Below are positions 15,665 to 24,103 of a stretch of DNA of 52,895 nucleotides, one piece after another. How positions within the stretch are numbered: the first letter of the stretch is position 1; each line of letters opens with the position of its first letter. A program made the position numbers and the translations under genes. The stretch lies in assembly GCA_947628615.1 (NCBI GenBank), contig CANRAO010000009.1, positions 1 through 52,895 of the forward strand, given 5' to 3'. The notes below the pieces were generated by a model. It had not been told where the DNA came from, made no database searches, and saw only the letters and a list, made by a program, of their open reading frames with translations. The stretch is from an uncultured Clostridia bacterium (GTDB taxonomy: Bacteria > Bacillota > Clostridia > Oscillospirales > Ruminococcaceae).

Positions 15665-16984
15665 ATGGTTAAGGTAGTAAAGTTCGGCGGAAGCTCTCTT
15701 GCAGACGCCAAACAGTTTAAGAAAGTCGCTGATATTATTAAAAGCGACAGTTCAAGGAGATTTGTTATTCCGTCAGCTCCGGGAAAGAGATTTGACGATG
15801 ACACTAAAATAACCGATATGCTGTACTCGTGCTATTCAAAGGCTGCGAGGGGTCAGGACTTTGAAAAAGAGTTTGAGGAAATAAAATCAAGATATAACGG
15901 AATAATCAATGAGCTTTCGCTTGATATTTCTTTAGAAGATGAGTTCAATACCATAAAAGCCTGCTTCACTCAAAAAGCAGGCAGAGATTATGCTGCGTCA
16001 AGGGGCGAATACTTAAACGGAAAATTGCTAGCAAAATACTTGGGTTTTGAATTTATCGACGCTGCCGATGTTGTTTTCTTTGACGACAAGGGAGCTTATG
16101 ACAGCAGCAAGACAGCTTTTGTTATGGGCGAACGTCTTAAAGGGGTGGAGTATGCAGTCATTCCCGGTTTCTACGGCTCTATGCCCAACGATACGATAAA
16201 GACATTTTCACGAGGCGGTTCTGATATAACAGGTTCAATCGTTGCTTCGGTTGTAACTGCTGATATTTATGAAAACTGGACCGATGTTTCGGGATTTTTG
16301 ATTGCTGATCCGAGAATTATCGACAATCCGCTTCCGATTACTTCTATTACATACAAAGAGCTTCGTGAGCTTTCGTATATGGGTGCTACCGTTTTGCACG
16401 ATGAAGCTATTTTTCCTGTCAGAAAGGCGGGAATTCCTATAAACATCAAGAACACTAACAAGCCTGATGACACAGGTACAATGATCGTAGAATCGACATC
16501 ACAGAAGCCGGAATACACAATTACAGGTATTGCAGGAAAAAAAGGTTTTGCGGTTGTAAATATTGAAAAAGATATGATGAACTCAGAGCTTGGATTCGGC
16601 AGACGTGTTTTAGAGGTTTTTGAAAAAAACGGTGTTTCCTTTGAGCATATGCCGTCGGGCATAGATACTATGAGCGTTATAATTCATCTTGATGAATTTG
16701 CCGAGAAGGAGCAGGAGATACTTGCAGGACTTCACAGAAACGTTCAGCCTGACTCCATTGAAATTGAAACTGACCTGGCACTTGTTGCGGTTGTCGGACG
16801 GGGAATGAAGTCTAACAGAGGAACTGCCGGAAGAATATTTTCCTCACTTGCTCACAGTCATGTTAATGTAAAGATGATAGATCAGGGTTCCAGCGAGCTT
16901 AATATAATCGTCGGGGTTGAAGAAGCGGATTTCAAAACGGCTATTAAGGCAATTTACGATATTTTTGTTTTGCAGAAGCTGTAA
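15665..16984 (+). CDS. Aspartate kinase
   Basis: 439 residues. The N-terminal VVKFGGSSLAD is the kinase signature, FSRGGSDITGSIVA the aspartate/ATP site, and two ACT domains follow from about residue 295 (GFAVVNIEKDMMNSELG and LALVAVVGRGMKSNRG). It phosphorylates aspartate to start synthesis of lysine, threonine and methionine; homoserine from this branch also feeds the MetY-like enzyme at 6-7 kb. The ribosome binding site AAGGGGAGG lies about 25 bases from the ATG, with a small GCTC/GAGC hairpin between. Feedback class (Lys or Thr) cannot be told from sequence. Confidence 0.94.
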   Translation: MVKVVKFGGSSLADAKQFKKVADIIKSDSSRRFVIPSAPGKRFDDDTKITDMLYSCYSKAARGQDFEKEFEEIKSRYNGIINELSLDISLEDEFNTIKACFTQKAGRDYAASRGEYLNGKLLAKYLGFEFIDAADVVFFDDKGAYDSSKTAFVMGERLKGVEYAVIPGFYGSMPNDTIKTFSRGGSDITGSIVASVVTADIYENWTDVSGFLIADPRIIDNPLPITSITYKELRELSYMGATVLHDEAIFPVRKAGIPINIKNTNKPDDTGTMIVESTSQKPEYTITGIAGKKGFAVVNIEKDMMNSELGFGRRVLEVFEKNGVSFEHMPSGIDTMSVIIHLDEFAEKEQEILAGLHRNVQPDSIEIETDLALVAVVGRGMKSNRGTAGRIFSSLAHSHVNVKMIDQGSSELNIIVGVEEADFKTAIKAIYDIFVLQKL

Positions 16985-16990
16985 TTTGAA

Positions 16991-17030
16991 GACTGTCTTG
17001 CTTGTATTGGCAGGGCAGTTTTTGTTTTTT
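16991..17030 (+). terminator. Rho-independent terminator of aspartokinase
   Basis: ACTGTCTTGC pairs, with two G-U pairs, to GCAGGGCAGT, followed by TTTTTGTTTTTT. It sits just after the stop codon. Confidence 0.75.
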
Positions 17031-17136
17031 TGCTTGACAAAGGTGGTATAATATACTTAATAAAAAGAGTTAAAAATTACGCTTGATGCTTATTGTGATA
17101 GGCGGAAGATTTTATGGATATAGAACGGAGATTATA

Positions 17137-18333
17137 ATGACAGATTTCATTGAAACAGTAAAAAGTGTTTCATCACTTGCAGTGTTCAGAAGCGTTTTAA
17201 AGAACAAAACAGTTGAAAAGCTTTTAAAACTTCTTAGCGACCTTAGTGATAAGACAATTAATCAAAAAGATTTGATATTTGAATATTCGGAATTTGTAAG
17301 CGAGCTTTATCGGTACAGCGACAACCTCACTGAGTTTTTTTTGAATATAGTTTTGGAAGATGAAAACGTCTATATGATAAAAAAAGGTGCAGGTGAAAAA
17401 ATCAGTCCTCTTTTAGAAGAGCGTTTGGCAAGTGAGCTTATTATTCTTGAGAATCTTGCAAAAATAAACTGCGGTGATGTGGCAAGAGCCATTGGCTACG
17501 ATGGACTTCCTAAATGGAAAACAGAGGATATTGATTTTTCAAAAATTTATTCAGAAAGAATAAGTGAGATAAACAAGTTCGGATACGGAATTTATGCAAA
17601 GAATCATATTTTCGTTATCAAGAACGGAAAAATAAAACCTGTCAGCTTTCCCGATAATACGAGGCTTTCACAGCTATCAGGCTATGAGGCTCAAAGACAG
17701 ACGGTTATTGATAACACGCTAGCTTTGCTTAACGGCAAACCTGCTAATAATGTGCTTCTTTACGGCGACTGCGGAACAGGAAAATCGTCGACTGTCAAAG
17801 CTATCGCCAACGAATACAAAAACAGGGGTTTAAGGCTTATTGAGCTGAAGAAAAAACAGCTTCATGAGATACCTCTGATTGTTGAAACGGTAAGCAGAAA
17901 CCCTTTGAAATTCATTTTGTTTATTGATGATTTGTCATTTACCGAAAACGATGACGATTTTGCGGCGCTTAAAGCCATATTAGAGGGAAGCGTGTCATCT
18001 GCCGCTGACAACCTTGTGATTTACGCTACCTCAAACCGCCGTCATTTGATAAAGGAATCTTTCTCAACCAGAGAGGGAGATGACATTCATTTTAACGATA
18101 CGATGCAGGAGCTTTTGTCATTATCGGACAGGTTTGGAATAAGAGTAGTATTTGAAAAGCCTGATAAAAAGCTTTATCTCAGTGTTGTTGAGGATCTGGC
18201 AAAGCAATATGAACTGGATATGTCAGTTGACGAGATAAAGAAAAGGGCTGAGGTTTTTGCTCTTGAACGCGGAGGAAGGTCCCCGAGGGTTGCAAAGCAG
18301 TTTATTGAATTGTTGAAAGGAACTGAGAAGTAA
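17137..18333 (+). CDS. DUF815-family AAA+ ATPase
   Basis: 398 residues from ATG 17137, which has GGAG at a normal distance; an ATG 18 codons upstream lacks one. The N-terminal 190 residues are helical and unassigned. The ATPase core has Walker A LLYGDCGTGKSSTVKA (about 207-222) and Walker B KFILFIDDLSF (259-268), then an arginine-containing C-terminal lid. Stand-alone DUF815 ATPases are widespread, but their client is unknown. The next gene, a GNAT acetyltransferase, starts in the stop codon (TAATG), so the two are translated together. Confidence 0.82.
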   Translation: MTDFIETVKSVSSLAVFRSVLKNKTVEKLLKLLSDLSDKTINQKDLIFEYSEFVSELYRYSDNLTEFFLNIVLEDENVYMIKKGAGEKISPLLEERLASELIILENLAKINCGDVARAIGYDGLPKWKTEDIDFSKIYSERISEINKFGYGIYAKNHIFVIKNGKIKPVSFPDNTRLSQLSGYEAQRQTVIDNTLALLNGKPANNVLLYGDCGTGKSSTVKAIANEYKNRGLRLIELKKKQLHEIPLIVETVSRNPLKFILFIDDLSFTENDDDFAALKAILEGSVSSAADNLVIYATSNRRHLIKESFSTREGDDIHFNDTMQELLSLSDRFGIRVVFEKPDKKLYLSVVEDLAKQYELDMSVDEIKKRAEVFALERGGRSPRVAKQFIELLKGTEK

Positions 18334-18827
18334 TGGAGCTTAGAAAGGTTGAAACAAAAGAACAAATTGAAGAAACGGCAAGGCTTGCCAATGAAATCTG
18401 GAATGAGCATTACATCAGCATTATTTCACAGGAGCAGATTGATTATATGGTGCAGAAATTCCAGTCTGCTGAGGTTATCGCCGAGCAGATCAAAGAGCAG
18501 AATTATGAGTATTATAACTTTGTTGAAAATGGTAAAAGCGTAGGTTACTTTAGTTTTGTTGAGCAGGAGGGCGGCGTGATGTTCTTATCTAAGATTTACC
18601 TGCTCAAATCAGAACGCGGAAAGGGATTTTCAAGACAGGCTTTTGAATTTCTGAAGAAAGAGGCAAAAAGTCGAGGTCTTTCAAAAATCTGGCTTACGGT
18701 CAACAGGGGGAACAAGCACTCGATAGAAATATATAAAAAGTTCGGAATGTACATAGAGCGTACTCAGATAGCCGACATCGGCGAGGATTTTGTTATGGAC
18801 GATTTTGTATTTGTCTACGACATCTAG
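18333..18827 (+). CDS. GNAT-family N-acetyltransferase
   Basis: 164 residues. The acetyl-CoA-binding motif SERGKGFSRQAFEFLKKEA (about 89-107) is followed by SKIWLTVNRGNKHSIEIYKKFGM, the typical beta5-alpha4 region of GNATs. Substrate unknown. It overlaps the upstream ATPase gene by one base. Its stop codon runs directly into the GC-rich palindrome that opens the repeat region. Confidence 0.85.
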   Translation: MELRKVETKEQIEETARLANEIWNEHYISIISQEQIDYMVQKFQSAEVIAEQIKEQNYEYYNFVENGKSVGYFSFVEQEGGVMFLSKIYLLKSERGKGFSRQAFEFLKKEAKSRGLSKIWLTVNRGNKHSIEIYKKFGMYIERTQIADIGEDFVMDDFVFVYDI

Positions 18828-18961
18828 GCGGCGAGCCGCCGCAGGCAGTGCTGCCTTTGGAAAGTTAGTGCAATGTGTTTACTTTGTACAACGGCAGGAT
18901 AGTACTTCGTTTAAACGGCGGGATTTACTTTAGTTTAAAGACCGGCGAGCCGCCGCAGGCA
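18827..18961. repeat. GC-rich palindromic repeat units (GGCGAGCCGCCGCAGGCA)
   Basis: The 18-base unit occurs identically at 18830-18847 and 18944-18961; the first copy is within the perfect palindrome GGCGGCGAGCCGCC (18827-18840). A decayed copy, GGCGAGTTGCCGCAG, is at 19125-19139. A second short palindrome, GGCAGTGCTGCC, follows the first unit. The GC-rich blocks stand out in AT-rich surroundings. No open frame is convincing in 18828-19395. Confidence 0.85.
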
Positions 18962-18970
18962 TATAGGTAA

Positions 18971-19083
18971 GAGGCTAGAACTAAACTTTCTCACAAAGTA
19001 TAAGTCTGCCGTTTTGAAACGTAAAACATTAAATTAAACTTTTAAAAGGCAGCAGAGCATCCGGCGTCACGCCGGCGGCAGGC
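18971..19083. repeat. 113-bp direct repeat, copy 1
   Basis: Matches 19161-19273 at 110 of 113 positions; the period between copies is 190 bases. Each copy ends with the hairpin CCGGCGTCACGCCGG (19061-19075) followed by CGGCAGGC. Confidence 0.92.
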
Positions 19084-19160
19084 TAGTACCTAGATGCAAG
19101 AAACCAGATACCAGAAGCAAGAGAGGCGAGTTGCCGCAGTACCTAGAGGCAAGATATTTA

Positions 19161-19273
19161 GAGGCAAGAACTAAACTTTCTCACAAAGTATAAATCTGCC
19201 GTTTTGAAACGTAAAACATTAAACTAAACTTTTAAAAGGCAGCAGAGCATCCGGCGTCACGCCGGCGGCAGGC
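19161..19273. repeat. 113-bp direct repeat, copy 2
   Basis: Second copy of the unit at 18971-19083, with three substitutions. Its hairpin is at 19251-19265. A degenerate inverted relative of the AT-rich half appears to lie at about 18870-18940 (GTTTACTTTGTACAACGGCA and neighbours). Confidence 0.92.
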
Positions 19274-19324
19274 GGTGTTGCTTTTGGAAAGTTCTTGTAA
19301 TAATTTTAACTTTTTTAAAAAATG

Positions 19325-19353
19325 TTGACAAAAGAGATATAATGGTGTATGTT
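19325..19353 (+). promoter_or_regulatory. Candidate promoter of the YD-repeat protein gene
   Basis: TTGACA at 19325-19330. A perfect TATAAT sits only 7 bases away (19338-19343), too close for a normal sigma-A promoter; with a 17-base spacer the -10 would be TATGTT (19348-19353). Confidence 0.45.
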
Positions 19354-19395
19354 GAATTATATCAATAATATAAATGGAAAGAAAAGAGGGTAATT

Positions 19396-20565
19396 ATGAG
19401 AAAAAGAATTTTATCAGTTCTTACGGTGACTATTCTGACAATGAGTTTTGCACTAGGAACAATAGCAGAGGCTGTTAATATATCATTGCTGGGAAATTTA
19501 TCAGAAGCTGCAGACGGATATGTTTGTACATATTGCGAGGATAGTGATGGTTACTGGACGAAGTTTACTCATGATGATAAGGGACATATAATCTTAAGTG
19601 AAGATAAAGACGGATACACTGAAACTTATGCTTATGATGAAAAGGGCAATAATATATTATATGAGGACAGCGACGGTTATCGAGTTAATTATACCTATGA
19701 CGAAAGAGGAAACTTGATCCGTACGGAGGATAGTGTTGGGTACTGGACAAATTACGAATATGATGAAAGAGGCAATGAAACACTTATTGAAAATGAGTAT
19801 ATGTCGATAAGTATTAAATATACATATGATGAAAAGGGATTAATGCTAACCACGGTATTGGATTACGGTCCAGAAGTAGGCACTGTTACATATTCTTATG
19901 AATATGACGGTAATGGAAATATGACATATGCAACTAACAGCGATGGTGATTGGGCAAAGTACGTCTATGATGAAAACAATAGGCTTATTCAGACGGAAGA
20001 CAACTATGAAAACGTGATAAAATATCAATATGACAATAACGGTAATATTATACGCTGCGAGGATAATAACGGTTATTGGGTTGAATTAAAATATGAAAAA
20101 TATAAAAAAGAATCGGAAAAACCTAATAATAATAAACCTACAGTCTATCCATCTAATCAATCTGCACCGAAGAAATCTACAACTGCAGTGAAAAAAGATG
20201 ACAAGGCAACTCAAGCAGAAAAGGACAAGTCGAACGTTCAGAAATTAATGGATAAGGTGAAAATTAAGAATCTTACCGCAAAAGTAAAGGGTAAGAAAAA
20301 AATAGTAGTAAATTGGAAGAAAGTTCAGAATGCAAAGGGATACCAAGTACAGGTATCAACAAATAAGAAATTTAAGAAAAACAAGATAATCATTAAAAAG
20401 AATGTTAAGGGAAATAAAGTGGTTATCAAGAATAATAAGATAAAGAGTAAAAAGACCTATTATGTACGAGTAAGAACTTACACAACATATAAAGATGTAA
20501 ATGGCGTTACCCGAAAGGCATACAGCAGTTGGATTAAAAAGAAATTAAAAGTTAAGACTAAGTAG
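19396..20565 (+). CDS. Secreted YD-repeat protein with lysine-rich fibronectin-III-like C terminus
   Basis: 389 residues. A signal peptide (MRKRILSVLTVTILTMSFAL... to about residue 38) is followed by about eight tandem repeats of 20-22 residues built on EDSDGY..YTYDEKGN (about 40-235), the RHS/YD type. Then comes a low-complexity Lys/Ser/Thr/Pro linker (240-285) and one fibronectin-III-like domain (about 290-389) with VNWKKVQNAKGYQVQVS and KTYYVRVRTY. The C-terminal domain is strikingly lysine-rich and related to that of the BspA-like protein at 42.1 kb. It lacks the large RHS core and toxin tip, so it is more likely a surface or matrix-binding protein than a polymorphic toxin (inference). 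Confidence 0.8.
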   Translation: MRKRILSVLTVTILTMSFALGTIAEAVNISLLGNLSEAADGYVCTYCEDSDGYWTKFTHDDKGHIILSEDKDGYTETYAYDEKGNNILYEDSDGYRVNYTYDERGNLIRTEDSVGYWTNYEYDERGNETLIENEYMSISIKYTYDEKGLMLTTVLDYGPEVGTVTYSYEYDGNGNMTYATNSDGDWAKYVYDENNRLIQTEDNYENVIKYQYDNNGNIIRCEDNNGYWVELKYEKYKKESEKPNNNKPTVYPSNQSAPKKSTTAVKKDDKATQAEKDKSNVQKLMDKVKIKNLTAKVKGKKKIVVNWKKVQNAKGYQVQVSTNKKFKKNKIIIKKNVKGNKVVIKNNKIKSKKTYYVRVRTYTTYKDVNGVTRKAYSSWIKKKLKVKTK

Positions 20566-20580
20566 AAAGTTAATGTAATA

Positions 20581-20616
20581 AAACCGCTCAGGCAATTAAG
20601 CTTGGACGGTTTTTGA
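20581..20616 (+). terminator. Rho-independent terminator
   Basis: AAACCG ... CGGTTTTT stem-loop followed by TG, 15 bases after the YD-repeat gene. Confidence 0.65.
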
Positions 20617-20818
20617 CGTTTGTAGTATATATTAAATTGAATACTCACTATGTATCGTATTTTGAGATTATAAAATTAAGTACAAAAACATAAATTTGGA
20701 AAAAATTATCAAATAATATACACTTTTTTATTGATTTATTAACAACAAGTGTAGAAATGCTTGATTTTTATTATAAAATATGTATAATAATATTATAAAT
20801 ACAACACGGAGGTTAGTT

Positions 20819-21079
20819 ATGGAAATCTTAAAAGTATCTTCACAATCTATACCAAACGCAGTTGCAGGAGCTATTGCCGGTGTAATTCGTGATAAAGGTT
20901 CTGTAGAAGTACAAGCAGTTGGAGCTGGCGCTACGAACCAAGCAATTAAGGCAATTGCAATTTCAAGAGGATTTTTATCACCTATTGGCATTGAACTTAT
21001 TTGTATGCCTGCATTTGCGAACGTAGATATTGATGGCGAAAAAAGAACAGCTATAAAGCTAGTTTGTGAAGCCAGATAA
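20819..21079 (+). CDS. spoVS: Stage V sporulation protein S
   Basis: 86 residues from ATG 20819 with GGAGG at 6 bases. The sequence MEILKVSSQSIPNAVAGAIA, then AIKAIAISRGFL and the end RTAIKLVCEAR are nearly the consensus of SpoVS, a small Alba-like protein needed for spore coat assembly and progression of sporulation in Bacillus. It is monocistronic, flanked by an AT-rich leader and a terminator. With cotJABC it supports a spore-forming host. Confidence 0.96.
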   Translation: MEILKVSSQSIPNAVAGAIAGVIRDKGSVEVQAVGAGATNQAIKAIAISRGFLSPIGIELICMPAFANVDIDGEKRTAIKLVCEAR

Positions 21080-21109
21080 GTAAATTGTTTTAGAGGGATG
21101 ATTGTAAGT

Positions 21110-21148
21110 AAAAAGGACAGTAAATTATTTTACTGTCCCTTTTATTTT
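21110..21148. terminator. Bidirectional terminator between spoVS and glgP
   Basis: AAAAAGGACAGTAAA pairs with TTTACTGTCCCTTTT around the loop TTATT, with A- and T-runs on both sides, serving spoVS rightward and glgP leftward. Confidence 0.85.
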
Positions 21149-21199
21149 TGCAAAAAAGAAACTCCGGAATCTGTAATAAATCCGAAGTTTTTATTGAAG

Positions 21200-23695
21200 T
21201 TATTTTATAAGTCCCCAAATATCCCTTGCGTAATCTTCAACAGCTCTGTCAGCAGAGAATATTCCTGCGCAGGCTATATTTTTTAAAGACATCTTCTGCC
21301 ATTTAGTTTGATCCTTATAACATTCAGAAGCGTAAGCCTGAGCTCTTTGATAATCCTCAAAGTCTGCAAGAACCATATATGGGTCGCTGTTCTTCAGAGA
21401 ATTTGCAACCTCTTCAAATGTATTTCCGTTCACTCCGCCGTACAGCTTGTCAATTGAAGCACGGATAATACCGTTCTCGTTATAGTACTTCTCAGGGTGA
21501 TATGAAGATTTTCTTGCTGTCACTTCGTCTGAACTCATACCGAAGGTTATGATGTTTTCCTTTCCGACCTGTTCGCAAATTTCTACATTAGCGCCGTCCA
21601 TAGTACCCAAAGTAACAGCACCGTTCAGCATAAGCTTCATATTACCTGTTCCAGAAGCCTCTGTTCCGGCAAGTGAGATCTGCTCTGAAATTTCAGCGGC
21701 AGGCATAAGCATTTCTGAAAGTGTAACGCAATAGTCCTCAAGGAATATTACTGACAGCTTTTCGTTTATCTGAGGATTTTTCTTTAGTTCCTCGCCGATA
21801 GACCATATCAGCTTGATTATTTGTTTAGCCAGATAATATCCCGGTGCTGCCTTTGCAGCGAAGATATATGTTTTAGGTACAAAATCAGCATTTGGATTTT
21901 CAAGGAGATAGTTGTACTGTGCAATTATATTCAAAGCATTCAAGTGCTGTCTCTTGTATTCGTGCAGACGCTTTACCTGAACGTCAAATATCGAATCGGT
22001 ATTTAAGGTTATGCCGTATTTGCTCTTGACGTATTTTGCAAAGTTGTCTTTGTTTTGCTTTTTGATTTTTGCAAGACTGTCTAAAACAGCTTTGTCGTCT
22101 TTGAACACCTCAAGCTTTTTCAGCATTGCTCCGTCTTTAAGAAAATCGCTGCCGATTTTCTCGCGAAGCAGATTTGTAAGACCCGGATTAGACTGATAAA
22201 GCCATCTTCTGTATGCAATACCGTTTGTAACATTTTTGAACTTGTTAGGGCAATCTACATATTCATCGTGGAAAACGGTGTTCTTAACAATTTCTGAGTG
22301 AATTTTTGAAACTCCGTTTACGCTGTGGCAAGCGTGAACGCAGAGATTTGCCATCTTAACAAGATTATTATTAATGATAGACATACGGGTAACGAGTGCT
22401 TCATCGTCATATCTTTCCATAAGGTCTCTGCAGTATCTCTCATTTATCTCCACAATAATAGAGAAAATACGAGGCGTAACCTGTTTTAGAAGATTGCAGT
22501 CCCATTTTTCCAAAGCTTCTGCCATAACAGTATGATTTGTGTATGCGAATGTGTTGGTTACAATGTGCCAAGCCTTGTTCCACGAGAATCCGCAGTCGTC
22601 AAGCATAATTCTCATAAGCTCAGGAATCGCAAGCGTAGGGTGGGTATCGTTTATATGAATTGCAACCTTTTCGTGAAGATTATCAAGGGTGCCGTAGGTT
22701 CTCATATGTCTGTCAACTATATCTGCAATTGAAGCCGCACACATAAAATACTGCTGCCTCAGCCTTAGCGATTTGCCCTCTGCGTGATTGTCATTAGGAT
22801 AGAGTACCTTTGATATAGCCTGTGCCATTGCATTTTGTCCGAGAGCCTTTCCGTATTCTCCGCTGTTGAACATTCCCATATCAAACGACGGACTCTCTGC
22901 ACGCCACAATCTTAATCGTGATACTGCATCGCTGTCATATCCTGAAACGTATAAGTCATATGGAACAGCTATAACAGTAGTATAGTTTTCGTGTGTTACA
23001 CAGTGATACTGATTGTCCCAGTATTCTTTTAAATCACCATCAAAATGCACTTCAACCTGTCTGTTGTTTCTTCTTACAAGCCAGCAGTTTCCTCCCGGAA
23101 GCCAGTTGTCAGGAAGCTCTGTCTGCCAACCGTCCTCCAGCTTCTGTTTGAAAATACCGTACTCATAGCAAATAGAATATCCTGTTGCAGCGTAGCCCTG
23201 TGTTGCAAGACCGTCAAGATAACAAGCCGCAAGACGTCCTAGACCGCCGTTTCCAAGACCTGCGTCAGGTTCGCATTCAAACAGATTGTTTATATTGACG
23301 CCGAAGTCCTTCATTACTTCGGTTGCCTCATTGATAATATCAAGGTTGTAAAGAGAAGTCTTTAAAGATCTTCCCATTAAAAACTCCATAGACAAATAAT
23401 AAACCTGCTTCTTGCCTTCGGAGTTGATATTGTTCATAAACTTTTTGTGTTTTTCCTGCATTAGCTCTACAACAATTCTTGAGAGCGTTTCGTAGAAAAC
23501 CTTGTCAGACACTTCATCAGGGGAAGTGTCAAACTCTTTGTCGATAATGTTTAAGATTTTCTCTTTTAATTCACTTTTTGTAATAATTTGATTTTTACTT
23601 GTCTTTTTAGAAACTGCCCCCGATTTTGTCTGCTTTGCAGAAGATTTAGTCTTTGATGAAACCGTCTTCTTTTCAGCATTTTTAGCTGATGCCAT
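21200..23695 (-). CDS. glgP: Glycogen/starch/maltodextrin phosphorylase
   Basis: 831 residues, normal for GT35 phosphorylases (about 800) plus an N-terminal Ala/Lys/Ser-rich extension of about 35 residues. It releases glucose-1-phosphate from alpha-1,4-glucans with PLP as cofactor. Visible features are YYLSMEFLMGRSL, DAGLGNGGLGRLAACYLD, HINDTHPTLAIPELMR, KRLHEYKRQHLN and the PLP-lysine motif EASGTGNMKLMLNGAVTLGT. It stands alone on the minus strand, not in a glycogen operon. The positively charged, low-complexity N-terminal extension is unusual and could tether the enzyme to granules or nucleic acid (speculative). Confidence 0.96.
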   Translation of the reverse strand: MASAKNAEKKTVSSKTKSSAKQTKSGAVSKKTSKNQIITKSELKEKILNIIDKEFDTSPDEVSDKVFYETLSRIVVELMQEKHKKFMNNINSEGKKQVYYLSMEFLMGRSLKTSLYNLDIINEATEVMKDFGVNINNLFECEPDAGLGNGGLGRLAACYLDGLATQGYAATGYSICYEYGIFKQKLEDGWQTELPDNWLPGGNCWLVRRNNRQVEVHFDGDLKEYWDNQYHCVTHENYTTVIAVPYDLYVSGYDSDAVSRLRLWRAESPSFDMGMFNSGEYGKALGQNAMAQAISKVLYPNDNHAEGKSLRLRQQYFMCAASIADIVDRHMRTYGTLDNLHEKVAIHINDTHPTLAIPELMRIMLDDCGFSWNKAWHIVTNTFAYTNHTVMAEALEKWDCNLLKQVTPRIFSIIVEINERYCRDLMERYDDEALVTRMSIINNNLVKMANLCVHACHSVNGVSKIHSEIVKNTVFHDEYVDCPNKFKNVTNGIAYRRWLYQSNPGLTNLLREKIGSDFLKDGAMLKKLEVFKDDKAVLDSLAKIKKQNKDNFAKYVKSKYGITLNTDSIFDVQVKRLHEYKRQHLNALNIIAQYNYLLENPNADFVPKTYIFAAKAAPGYYLAKQIIKLIWSIGEELKKNPQINEKLSVIFLEDYCVTLSEMLMPAAEISEQISLAGTEASGTGNMKLMLNGAVTLGTMDGANVEICEQVGKENIITFGMSSDEVTARKSSYHPEKYYNENGIIRASIDKLYGGVNGNTFEEVANSLKNSDPYMVLADFEDYQRAQAYASECYKDQTKWQKMSLKNIACAGIFSADRAVEDYARDIWGLIK

Positions 23696-24103
23696 ACTGT
23701 AACCAGTCCTTTCAATAGAAAATAATTATCAGGCATTAATATTTTTCGTTTTTTATTTGTTACAAACTGATATTTTACTTATAAATTTTAAATACATAAC
23801 CTTGATTATACAGTAATAATTACTAATTGTCAAGGCAATTTTTTATACAATATGCCAAAAAAATATGATTTTTTGCTTATAATAAAGATATATATATATT
23901 ATAAACTGTTTTATTGTTTTTAGTATAATAAAAATGTTTTAAATGATTATCGCCATAGATTAATTACAAGTAAATAAAAAAATTTTTCAAAAGTTGCATT
24001 TAAACGTGCAACTTTTTTTATTTTTCTGGGATATGTGAAAGGGCAAATAAAGTTCTTTCATTTCTCAGGTCAGGAGAAAATCATATACGAAAGGAGAACA
24101 GAT
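23696..24103. other. AT-rich gap upstream of the phage-like cassette
   Basis: About 400 bases, extremely AT-rich, including runs such as ATATATATATTATAAAC. It must hold the glgP promoter (leftward) and that of the phage-like genes (rightward), but several overlapping TATAAT-like boxes prevent a firm choice. It also contains the terminator at 23989-24024. No gene seen. Confidence 0.6.
23989..24024 (+). terminator. Terminator-like hairpin ahead of the phage cassette
   Basis: AAAGTTGCA (about 23990-23998) pairs with TGCAACTTT (24007-24015), followed by TTTTATTTTT. No plus-strand gene ends within 2.9 kb upstream, so it may act as an attenuator or insulator. Confidence 0.6.

Noticed and set aside
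19396-20565. RHS polymorphic toxin with immunity gene
   Set aside because: There is no RHS core-end motif, no toxin domain after the repeats and no small immunity gene downstream.
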